A DNA stretch of 8,128 bases, taken from assembly GCA_024640925.1 (NCBI GenBank), contig JAHEEB010000143.1, positions 1 to 8,128 of the forward strand, in the 5' to 3' direction. The DNA is from Bacteroidota bacterium (lineage in GTDB: Bacteria; Bacteroidota; Bacteroidia; Bacteroidales; UBA10428). Of the stretch, positions 1 through 6,502 are shown piece by piece. Made by a program: the position numbers and the translations under genes. Every line of letters starts with the position of its first letter. Position 1 is the first letter of the stretch. Under the pieces are notes generated by a model. The model was not told the origin of the DNA. It worked only from the letters and a program-made list of their open reading frames with translations, and did not search any database.

Positions 1-569
1 AGGTTATAAAGGAGCATAAGCCAAAAAAAACCTTGTATAATCCCTTGTAAGATACCAAACTGTTCTTTTTTCGTTTGAAAGATATGTGCAGGCAAGATCC
101 GGATGTTACTAACCGATGCCCGTGAATAGATTTTGTTTTGTACTTTAAGCAAATATCCATTTGTCCCGGCATCAAGGTAAACACTGCAACCAGATAGTTC
201 TTTTAAACGACCCGGGACCATCAGCCCGCCATAGCCGCTAATAGTGGAATATGGATAGGGGTACAGCTCTAAATGAGATACCCACATGGTGGATGTCAAT
301 ACATATTCCTGAGTGTTTTTGTTGTCAATAGGCTTCAAATAAAGCCAATATGTGGCATCGAGGTCGAAATTGCCGTGCACACTGTCTGACGGGATAAACA
401 AATGTTGATTGTATTTAAGTAAATCCCTCACCTTTTCAATACCCAAAGTACCTGAAGAGTCCGTGTATACGGAAATCCTAAAATTATTACCTGAAGAACT
501 GTTTGCAAAAGAATAGTCGCTTTCTGATATCAATATAAGAGATAAGGAAATAGTAAAAATAAATTTCAT
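1..569 (-). CDS. 7TMR-DISM family sensor protein, N-terminal part (runs off left edge)
   Basis: An uninterrupted frame of 189 codons starts at ATG 567-569 and continues past position 1. Residues 1-22 are a signal peptide (MKFIFTISLSLILIS core, then a possible cleavage after SFA). Residues ~27-165 resemble the DISMED2 periplasmic sensor domain: ATYWLYL around W75, then a strand ending HLELYPYP, then a glycine-rich turn before VPGRLKEL. Residues 171-189 (FGILQGIIQGFFWLMLLYN) match the start of the first helix of the 7TMR-DISM seven-helix domain. In this family the extracytoplasmic domain is thought to bind small ligands, often carbohydrates, and the 7TM part relays the signal to a cytoplasmic output such as a histidine kinase, GGDEF or HTH domain. 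That output lies outside the window, so the signalling type is unknown. The start is the only ATG giving a signal peptide; no strong ribosome-binding site precedes it. The family call rests on pattern recognition alone. Confidence 0.8.
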   Translation of the reverse strand, partial: MKFIFTISLSLILISESDYSFANSSSGNNFRISVYTDSSGTLGIEKVRDLLKYNQHLFIPSDSVHGNFDLDATYWLYLKPIDNKNTQEYVLTSTMWVSHLELYPYPYSTISGYGGLMVPGRLKELSGCSVYLDAGTNGYLLKVQNKIYSRASVSNIRILPAHIFQTKKEQFGILQGIIQGFFWLMLLYN

Positions 570-596
570 CGAAGAGTTTATTATCTTTTGCTCATC

Positions 597-604
597 AAAT
601 ATAA
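597..604 (-). promoter_or_regulatory. Possible Bacteroidota -7 promoter element for the receptor gene
   Basis: On the minus strand this octamer reads TATATTTG, an exact fit to the Bacteroidota sigma-ABfr -7 consensus TAnnTTTG, 27 bases upstream of the receptor ATG. That would give a leader of about 20 nt. No convincing TTTG -33 element sits at the usual spacing, so the call rests on one short motif in AT-rich DNA. Confidence 0.3.
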
Positions 605-666
605 ATAAAAACCTGTTCTTTCTTTTAAATTAGCATTAAGGGCTAAAACAAAAGCTACGTTTAAAC

Positions 667-691
667 AAGAAAGGTGGTTTTATCCTTTCTT
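667..691. other. Perfect 8-bp stem hairpin
   Basis: AAGAAAGG (667-674) pairs perfectly with CCTTTCTT (684-691) across a 9-nt loop. On the minus strand the 3' side is followed by GTTTAAACG, only a short T stretch, so it is a weak candidate for an intrinsic terminator or mRNA-stability hairpin between the two minus-strand genes. The stem is pure purine/pyrimidine with 3 G-C pairs and could be chance. Confidence 0.3.
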
Positions 692-782
692 ACAAAGAAA
701 AGAAACTGTATTTATATAATTTAATCTGCTCACTGCGCACAAGATTGAAGTTTATTGACAGGTATAATATTCTTAAATTCAT

Positions 783-849
783 AGATTTTCTTGAAACTCT
801 CCATTCATTGGTCCGATAATCGTACTGTAGGGGTCACAAGTAAATAAAA
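783..849. repeat. Diverged direct repeat, copy A
   Basis: The core 783-827 aligns without gaps to 6141-6185 with 36 of 45 bases identical, by hand count (shared ATTGGT, GATAATC and TACTG). After a roughly 9-nt gap relative to copy B, similarity continues weakly through a GTAGGGG-like block to about 849, where it runs into the inverted-repeat element. On the minus strand both copies read as similar peptide fragments (VRLSDQ-stop-MESFKKIY here), so they may be remnants of a related short coding sequence. Confidence 0.55.
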
Positions 850-993
850 GAGGCTGTCCAAAAAGTAAATTTGCCACCAAGGCCACAAAGCCACAAAGAT
901 CTTATTTAAAAGACATTAACCTTAGTGATATCTTTGTGTCTTAGAGTCTTCGTGGCTATTTATCAACTTGTTGGACAGCTTCTTTTTATTACT
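839..993. repeat. Compound inverted-repeat element (MITE-like or intergenic palindrome)
   Basis: The outer arms 839-861 and 971-993 are near-perfect inverted repeats centred on GGCTGTCCAA / TTGGACAGC, with one mismatch in the core and small indels in the AT-rich flank. A second imperfect pair lies inside: GCCACCAAG...CCACAAAGAT (873-900) against ATCTTTGTG...CTTCGTGGC (930-956). The whole could fold into a long cruciform or RNA hairpin. From memory, ACAAAG/CTTTGTG...GTGGC palindromes recur between genes in Bacteroidota, and GGCTGTCC-type ends resemble some IS termini. There is no coding capacity and no clear target-site duplication. The element begins 20 nt past the stop of the secreted-protein gene and, read on that strand, ends in CTCTTTTATTTA, so it could also terminate that transcript. 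Confidence 0.65.
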
Positions 994-1012
994 CTCATTT
1001 TATAAAGTGGCT

Positions 1013-4000
1013 TTATTCCTTAATCAGTTTAAAGATCTTATTCTCTGCTTTTACTAAATAAACCCCATTTGCTAAGGAACTGATGTTAATACAGCTGTTA
1101 TCGTCAATTTGTTTTGTCAATACCAATTGGCTGTTTATGTCGTAAATAGATATAATGTTTTTAGCACCTTTTATAAAAACAACATCTTTTGCAGGGTTGG
1201 GATATAAAGTTATACTGGTATTGTTGGCAATATTAATGCCAGTGTTCGAATTCCACCTGGCATAAAGTGTTACATCACCTTTCGTTGTATTGCTTATTGC
1301 TGTTACAGCTGATCCGGTATATTCTTCGTTATCATACCATCCACCGAAGGTGTAACCTGTTCGGGTTGGATCGTTTAATGTTAGCCCAATTCCATAAATA
1401 TATGTGCCAACATTTGCAGCATTATTGATACCACCATTAAGGTAGTAAGTAATAATTCCATCTGTTGTAAACGATACTTCCTCTCCATAGCTTGTACCTG
1501 CTACATTTGTAACGTACGCCCGAACATAGTAAGTAGTGCCTGTAGCTAAACCCGTTATGGATGCAAAAAACGATCCTGTTGAAGAAGTTGCACCATTATC
1601 TGCTTTGCTATCGGAAATAGTAGGCACACTTGTTGTGTTCCAACATACGCCGTATGCAATTGGATTTGGATACCCTAAATCAGTGACGTTACCGTTTCCT
1701 GATGCAGTTGTAGACGAGATATTTGAAACATTCTGCGTTGTCACAGTTGGCAGAATTCCAATAAGAATGTTTTTCTGCCCACCAAGAGAATTACTACTGC
1801 CAACTTCCGGAAGAATAAGCAATGCTTCATTTCCTGTTTCATCTTTCATTGTTCCACCCGACAAGCTTAGTGAGCCTGTTGTAGAATAATCAAGTTCAGC
1901 ACTGCTGTCACCATTGGCTACTTTATAGCTAAACATCAATATTGAAGAATCACTTCCGGAAACATATAATGCAGTACCTCCGCTATTAAGTGCTAGTGTA
2001 GGAGTACCACTTACCGCAACAGCTTCGGAGAAAGTTATAGTTATTATTATGACATCTCCGGTTTTATATGTTCCATCAGCTGAAGAAGAACTTACCATTG
2101 AAACGGTTGGAGCTGTAGTATCATAAGTACGGGTTAATGATGTTGCAACGTTCTCATTTCCTATTGCATCCGTTACAACTCCCGATTCTACCCCTATTAT
2201 TACCAATCCTTGTTCAGAAGGAGTGATATTTAATGTGTAAGTGGTACCACTGCCACTAAAGTCTCCTGCAGTACCATTGAAAACTGTAATATCGCCGACA
2301 ACGAAGTCATTTACTAGCTCACTAAATGTGATATTTACTGGTATAGGCGAAGCATTCGTGGATTCGCTTGTTGGCGATGTGATAGTTAAAGTTGGTGATG
2401 TGATATCGCAGGATATACTAAATTGTGTCGCTGCAATATTATTGTTTTGTGCATAATCTGTAACAGCACCGGCTGGAATATCAACCGTTACCAAACCATC
2501 AGCGGTTGGGTAAATATCCACAGTCCAGTTTTCATGATAACCTGTTTCGAGAAGTTGAAGGTTCGAGGCTGTTCCATTACCTACAATAATATCACTGATT
2601 TCCAAGACATTCCACGACGACTCGCTTAATGCAATATTTACCACAATCGGGTTATCCTTGGTAGGATTGGAACTTGTTGATGAAAGAGCTACTGTCGGAG
2701 CTTTCGGATCATAAGTTCTTTGGAAATAGGCAGAGGCAGTATTACCATTTCCTGCTAAATCTTGTGCCACTCCTGCATATATTTCTAGGCTAAAAGCACC
2801 CATACCGGTTGGCGAAATATCGGCTGTCCATGAAATATTATCGCTGGTTTGCAGGTTCGAAGCTGTTCCATTACCCACGGTGATGTCAGATACATTAAAT
2901 CCTGTAACTGCTTCAGAAAATGTAATGTTTACAGGTACCGGAGTGAAATTGAGAGGATCTGGAGCTGATGAACTTACACTAACAGAAGGAACTATATTGT
3001 CATAAGTCCTGCTTAACTGGGTTGCTGCAGTATTAGCATTTCCGGCAGCATCTGTTGCTACAGAAACAGCTATATTGACATTTACTACTCCTTGACCGGA
3101 TGGGGTAATATTTACTGAGTAAGTATAGCCATTAACTGTGGTAAACCCCCCTGCCGTACCATTGGTTACGGATATATCCCCTACCACAAAACCTGTAACA
3201 GATTCACTGAACGTGATCGTAACCGGAAAGGATGATGCATTCGTTGGGTCGGTTGCCGAAGAACTAATAGTTACAGTGGGGGCAACATTGTCGTACACCC
3301 TTGTTAAAGCTGTAGCTGCGGTATTATTGTTCCCGGCAGCATCTGCAGCTACTGAGCCTGCAACGTTCACAGTAACCGTACCAGTTGCAGTCGGAGTTAT
3401 ATTGGCTGTATATGTGTATGCATTAACAGATGAAAAACTTCCGGCCGAACCATTGGTTATAGAAATATCACCGACCACAAAACCTGTAACAGATTCACTG
3501 AACGTAATCGTAACCGGAATGGATGCATTCGTCGGATCAGTTGCAGTGGAGCTTAACGTTACAGTGGGTGCAACATTATCGTAAACCCTGGTTAAAGCAG
3601 TAGCAGCCGAATTGTTGTTGCCTGCGGCATCTGTGGCAACCGATCCGGCAACATTAACCGTAACCGTACCGGCAGCCGTTGGGGTGATGCTGGCTGTATA
3701 GGTATAAGTATTGACAGTGGTAAAACTACCGGCAGTACCGTTAGTTACGGAGATATCACCAACCACAAACCCGGTAACCGATTCGCCGAAGGTTATTGTT
3801 ACTGGAATAGACGCATTCGTCGGGTTGGTTGCTGTGGAAGTGATGGTTACGGTGGGGGCAGTATTGTCTATTACAATATTTTTTTGACCACCCAATGAAC
3901 TGGATCCACCCACTGTTGGTAAGGTCAACGTAGCATCGTTACCGGTAGCATCTTTTATGGTTCCACCTGATAAACTTAAGGCGCTTGTTGTAGTATAATC

Positions 4001-5872
4001 AAGATCGGCACTATTCTGGCCGCTGGCTACTGTATAACTGAAAGTTAAAGACATTGTGCCACTACCGGAAGTATATGAAGCTGTTCCCCCACTGTTTAGT
4101 GCCAATGTAGGTGTACCTGTTACCGTTGCAGCTTCCGAGCAGGTAATTGTAATAGTAATAACATCACCAGCATTGTAATATCCATCTGCAGTGGTAGAAC
4201 TCACGGATGTTACCGTTGGACCGACAGCATCTACCAATATTCCTGTAGTACTTGCCACGCTGTTTATCGTTAAATTGGCAGTAAGAGGAGTAGCGTCCTC
4301 GCTTTGCAAGTTAGCTCCTCCATTAGAAATAGTTGTTCCTACCGAAATACCATCTGTATCTCCGTTGCCTGCAACAATGGTATAACTGAATGTCAATGTA
4401 CTTGTTCCGCTACCACCGGTATAGGTGGCATTTACTCTACCACCGGTGTTTAAAGTTATTGGAATATAGGGTGTTCCACCCGAAATGACAACATCTTTGC
4501 TATAAGTTACCGTAAAGGTGAGCGTTTGCCCCGCTATATATGTCCCATTTGCCGGAACACTTACTGATTCGATAAATGGAGCGAGTAACGTTTTTTTTGC
4601 CCTTATCTGGTCACCGCTGTTATTTTCTTGCCACATAACATATAAGTCTCCCAAGTAATTTGCCCAAATAGGTTCATTGGCATCCGCAGAAGTACTGTAA
4701 TTAATAGTACTGGTTACTCCTCCTCCATCCAAAAATGTTTTTGTTGCCCCATCATATTGAACACATCTTATCTGTCCATAGAAATTTATATCATCTGGTT
4801 CATCCCAGGTAACATAGAGCAAATTATTGTAAACCAAACATTCGGCGTTAAAGGCACCATCTAATATATTTAAATTCCAACCGGAAGTACTTCCTCCACC
4901 ATCAACAAAGGACCAGCTCGTTCCATCGTATTTTCTTACACGAAGTAAATCAATATCACCATAACCATAATACGTTTCATAATATGGTTCACTCCAAAAC
5001 AAGTACAGACAATTATTATATGAGGCCATCACAGGTGTTAAAGCCCGTTTGCTTGAATTATAGTTTAATCCGGCGGATGCATTGCCATCGACAAATGTCC
5101 ATGTGCTCGATCCATCATATCGCCTTACCCTAACCTGGTAAGTTGTACTAGATCCGCCATCTTCTACCCATGTTAAGAATAGCTGGCTATTATAGACAGC
5201 AAACCTTGGAGTATGCGCCAATTTTGAGGTGTTATAATTCAATCCATAAGTACCGCCACCATCTACACACGTCCAAAGGTTTCCATCAAATCGACTTACA
5301 CGTACATTATATACGCCCGAGTTTGGCACCTCTACCCATGTGGCATATAAATAACCATTATAAACGATAAGGTCTACTTCTGTGGCATTCGCTGTAGTAG
5401 CAATATTTATAGTTGTACGACTGTCGCCAGATGAATAATGTTCAACAAGTGACCATGAGGTACCATTATATTTTTTAACATGAATTCTGTAAATGCTTGC
5501 ATCATATTCTTCATATGCGGCATACAACGCTCCACTATATGAAGCTATTTTAGGATTACGGGCATTGGTGGAGCTACTGTTTAATTTCGATAGTCCGGAT
5601 TCACCTGCAGCAGTCCAGGATGAACCATTGTAACTTTTAATGAATACCTGATCAATGCTTGAGTTTTGTTCCTCCCAGGCACTGTAAAGTAAGCCATTAA
5701 ATTGGGCTGTTGAGGGTATTCTGGAATAAGTTGCTGTTGAGGTGTTAATTCCTTTAGAGCCACCTCCGTCAACAAATGTCCAGGTTTGGGCAATTAATGT
5801 TGACATTCCGATAAAACCGGGCATGATAATGAGAGCAATTGCACTCAATAAAACAGATGTAATTTTTTTCAT
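1013..5872 (-). CDS. Large secreted multidomain protein: beta-propeller, Ig-like arrays, T9SS sorting domain
   Basis: A 1619-aa protein starting at ATG 5870-5872. Residues 1-29 are a Sec signal peptide (KK, hydrophobic core, STLIAQ). Residues 31-430 are seven ~57-aa repeats of pattern WTFVDGGG...YNG.LY..W.E...V.V..YDG, probably a seven-bladed propeller. Residues 432-550 and 551-670 are type-A Ig-like domains (GTPTLALNSGGT, LTFSYTV). Residues 671-1252 are six type-B Ig-like domains of ~96 aa (PTNASIPVTITFSESVTGF). A third type-A domain follows at 1254-1373, then an FN3-like domain at 1374-1472 (TGTTYYVRAYVTN), an InlB/Flg_new repeat at 1473-1542 (GYTFGGWYDNE) and a type-A Por sorting domain at 1553-1619 (LYPNPAKD...LANGVYLVK). 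The protein should be exported by Sec, cross the outer membrane by T9SS, and stay surface-attached or be released. No catalytic residues are recognised. Adhesion or ligand binding is inferred from architecture, and the ligand is unknown. No SD or clear promoter is visible; the start is A-rich. Confidence 0.93.
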   Translation of the reverse strand: MKKITSVLLSAIALIIMPGFIGMSTLIAQTWTFVDGGGSKGINTSTATYSRIPSTAQFNGLLYSAWEEQNSSIDQVFIKSYNGSSWTAAGESGLSKLNSSSTNARNPKIASYSGALYAAYEEYDASIYRIHVKKYNGTSWSLVEHYSSGDSRTTINIATTANATEVDLIVYNGYLYATWVEVPNSGVYNVRVSRFDGNLWTCVDGGGTYGLNYNTSKLAHTPRFAVYNSQLFLTWVEDGGSSTTYQVRVRRYDGSSTWTFVDGNASAGLNYNSSKRALTPVMASYNNCLYLFWSEPYYETYYGYGDIDLLRVRKYDGTSWSFVDGGGSTSGWNLNILDGAFNAECLVYNNLLYVTWDEPDDINFYGQIRCVQYDGATKTFLDGGGVTSTINYSTSADANEPIWANYLGDLYVMWQENNSGDQIRAKKTLLAPFIESVSVPANGTYIAGQTLTFTVTYSKDVVISGGTPYIPITLNTGGRVNATYTGGSGTSTLTFSYTIVAGNGDTDGISVGTTISNGGANLQSEDATPLTANLTINSVASTTGILVDAVGPTVTSVSSTTADGYYNAGDVITITITCSEAATVTGTPTLALNSGGTASYTSGSGTMSLTFSYTVASGQNSADLDYTTTSALSLSGGTIKDATGNDATLTLPTVGGSSSLGGQKNIVIDNTAPTVTITSTATNPTNASIPVTITFGESVTGFVVGDISVTNGTAGSFTTVNTYTYTASITPTAAGTVTVNVAGSVATDAAGNNNSAATALTRVYDNVAPTVTLSSTATDPTNASIPVTITFSESVTGFVVGDISITNGSAGSFSSVNAYTYTANITPTATGTVTVNVAGSVAADAAGNNNTAATALTRVYDNVAPTVTISSSATDPTNASSFPVTITFSESVTGFVVGDISVTNGTAGGFTTVNGYTYSVNITPSGQGVVNVNIAVSVATDAAGNANTAATQLSRTYDNIVPSVSVSSSAPDPLNFTPVPVNITFSEAVTGFNVSDITVGNGTASNLQTSDNISWTADISPTGMGAFSLEIYAGVAQDLAGNGNTASAYFQRTYDPKAPTVALSSTSSNPTKDNPIVVNIALSESSWNVLEISDIIVGNGTASNLQLLETGYHENWTVDIYPTADGLVTVDIPAGAVTDYAQNNNIAATQFSISCDITSPTLTITSPTSESTNASPIPVNITFSELVNDFVVGDITVFNGTAGDFSGSGTTYTLNITPSEQGLVIIGVESGVVTDAIGNENVATSLTRTYDTTAPTVSMVSSSSADGTYKTGDVIIITITFSEAVAVSGTPTLALNSGGTALYVSGSDSSILMFSYKVANGDSSAELDYSTTGSLSLSGGTMKDETGNEALLILPEVGSSNSLGGQKNILIGILPTVTTQNVSNISSTTASGNGNVTDLGYPNPIAYGVCWNTTSVPTISDSKADNGATSSTGSFFASITGLATGTTYYVRAYVTNVAGTSYGEEVSFTTDGIITYYLNGGINNAANVGTYIYGIGLTLNDPTRTGYTFGGWYDNEEYTGSAVTAISNTTKGDVTLYARWNSNTGINIANNTSITLYPNPAKDVVFIKGAKNIISIYDINSQLVLTKQIDDNSCINISSLANGVYLVKAENKIFKLIKE
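1016..1216 (-). other. Type-A T9SS (Por) C-terminal sorting domain
   Basis: Residues 1553-1619 have the standard pattern: SITLYPNPAKD, then a strand with IISIYDINSQLVLTK, then the INISSLANGVYLVKAE block and a terminal lysine-rich FKLIKE. This matches the TIGR04183-type signal that targets cargo to the type IX machinery and is normally cleaved at the cell surface. It marks the organism as having T9SS. Confidence 0.93.
2117..3862 (-). repeat. Six tandem type-B bacterial Ig-like domains
   Basis: Residues 671-1252 consist of six ~96-aa units starting near residues 671, 767, 863, 960, 1056 and 1158. The unit is APTVT.SS...PTNAS.PV.ITFSE.VTGF...DI.V.NGTA..F...YT..I.P...G.V.V.V..GV..D.AGN.N.A...L.R.YD. 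It resembles the bacterial Ig-like families found in large surface proteins (Big_12-like). The first three units are still very similar at the DNA level with a 288-291-bp period: 32 bases are identical at 3183-3214 and 3474-3505. The last three are diverged. The array probably acts as an extended stalk between the propeller and the C-terminal anchor region. Confidence 0.85.
4583..5782 (-). repeat. Seven tandem ~57-residue repeats, predicted seven-bladed beta-propeller
   Basis: Repeat starts are at residues 31, 86, 140, 200, 258, 320 and 378. Six start with W; the seventh has K in its place (KTFLDGGG). Each repeat carries a D/E-G-G-G turn (degenerate in repeats 2 and 3), an N-x-x-(T/S) segment, a YN(G/N).LY..W.E strand pair and a final V+(K/R).YDG strand. 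The count of seven and the W/YDG punctuation fit a propeller; this is fold inference from periodicity. The DNA copies are well diverged, so this array is old compared with the Ig array. Confidence 0.7.
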
Positions 5873-6275
5873 GATTATTTTTTAAGGTAGAGGAATAGTT
5901 AATTTTCTCTTTATTTAAGTTTATAAATGTTTATGAATCTATAATTAAATCTTTATTGTAAGATATAGTAATCATAATTGCTCTCGTTGGTATGGAATCA
6001 GGTCACTTGATAATAGCATTAAACGTCTCTACTAAATTTTTTGTTACCTTCAAATAAGAATTAAATAGATTTTTTCAAGCGTTTAGGCTTGATAGCCGGC
6101 TGAAACAAAGCAATGGGTAAATATCCTTTAATTAATTTATAAATTCGCTTGAAGCTCTTCATTAATTGGTTTGATAATCTTACTGCGTTTCAATGTAAGG
6201 GGCTGGTTGGTAAAATTAATTAACTTCTTTTGTTTTTTGTTTACATGGGTTGTATCTATTCAAATAAACAGGGAT
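5873..6275. other. Divergent intergenic region upstream of the secreted protein
   Basis: About 400 AT-rich bases lie between the secreted-protein start and the degenerate frame before the methyltransferase. No exact TAnnTTTG element was found on the minus strand here, so the promoter of the large gene is not identified. It contains a 5-bp stem (CAAGC 6076-6080 with GCTTG 6087-6091), the 8-bp palindrome AGCCGGCT at 6094-6101, and copy B of the direct repeat at 6141-6219. No gene is supported. Confidence 0.6.
6141..6219. repeat. Diverged direct repeat, copy B
   Basis: Partner of the repeat at 783-849. The core 6141-6185 matches 36 of 45 bases, followed by a copy-B-specific insertion of about 9 nt (CGTTTCAAT) and a TGTAAGGGG...GTAAAA block. 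On the minus strand it reads VRLSNQLMKSFKRIYKL, similar to the copy A peptide with mostly conservative differences (D/N, E/K, K/R) and silent third-base changes. That pattern suggests former protein-coding constraint. The frame is closed by TGA just upstream and has no start before the similarity begins. Confidence 0.55.
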
Positions 6276-6461
6276 ATGGCTGTAAATGAACCTCTTTATA
6301 AAACCTAGCCAGCAGTTGTAAAAGATGATAACCTGTTTTATGAACTCCTGGTTATTACAGATACTATTCGAATTGGTCGGTCAAGAGAAATAAAAATAGC
6401 CATAGAAGAACTTGAAAAACGCCTGCAACAAACTGTCAAAACAAAAGAATTTATTTCTTGA
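6276..6461 (+). pseudogene. Short degenerate frame with in-frame TAG, possible gene remnant
   Basis: From ATG 6276 the frame reads MAVNEPLYKT, meets TAG at 6306-6308, and then continues open for 50 codons to TGA 6459-6461. The downstream part (DDNLFYELLVITDTI, RIGRSREIKIAIEELEKRL) is charged and probably helical, with a composition typical of a real protein C-terminus rather than random AT-rich DNA. Without an upstream body it looks like the surviving end of a longer gene. Alternatives are a short gene with a sequencing error at the TAG, or translation from an unseen internal start. I do not recognise the family with confidence. It ends 41 bp before the methyltransferase start, in a different frame. 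Confidence 0.45.
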
Positions 6462-6470
6462 ATTCTTTAA

Positions 6471-6478
6471 TATTTTTG
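6471..6478 (+). promoter_or_regulatory. Possible Bacteroidota -7 promoter element for the methyltransferase
   Basis: TATTTTTG fits TAnnTTTG and lies 24 bases before the methyltransferase ATG, implying a very short leader. No TTTG stands at the expected -33 distance (the nearest TTG, 6458-6460, is too close), so this is a weak call. Confidence 0.3.
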
Positions 6479-6502
6479 TAAGTTTGGCTACGAACAAATG
6501 AT

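Larger units (their letters stand above)
570..1012. other. Intergenic region between the secreted protein and the receptor gene
   Basis: These 443 bases contain no credible gene on either strand. They hold the possible receptor promoter, a short hairpin (667-691), copy A of a diverged direct repeat (783-849) and a compound inverted-repeat element (839-993). Both flanking genes are on the minus strand. The secondary structure makes read-through from the secreted-protein gene into the receptor gene unlikely, although this is an inference. Confidence 0.7.

Noticed and set aside
1004..1014. AAAG-TGG-CTTT mini-palindrome at the stop codon of the large gene
   Set aside because: A 4-bp stem overlapping the stop codon is too weak to support a terminator.
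2996..3862. Regularly spaced repeats considered as a CRISPR array
   Set aside because: The period is 288-291 bp, and both repeat and spacer are translated Ig-like domain sequence in one frame.
1536..5370. Several open frames of 64-148 codons on the plus strand opposite the large gene
   Set aside because: They lie entirely antisense to a 1619-codon gene with clear domains, recur at the Ig repeats because the repeats themselves recur, and show low-complexity valine/threonine/proline composition expected of an antisense reading.
5581..5793. A 70-codon frame on the minus strand within the propeller region
   Set aside because: It overlaps the signal-peptide-proximal part of the large gene in another frame and has no protein-family features.
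6076..6101. Small hairpin and AGCCGGCT palindrome considered as a terminator or operator
   Set aside because: The stem is only 5 bp, there is no T-run on the 3' side in either orientation, and an isolated 8-bp palindrome is expected by chance.
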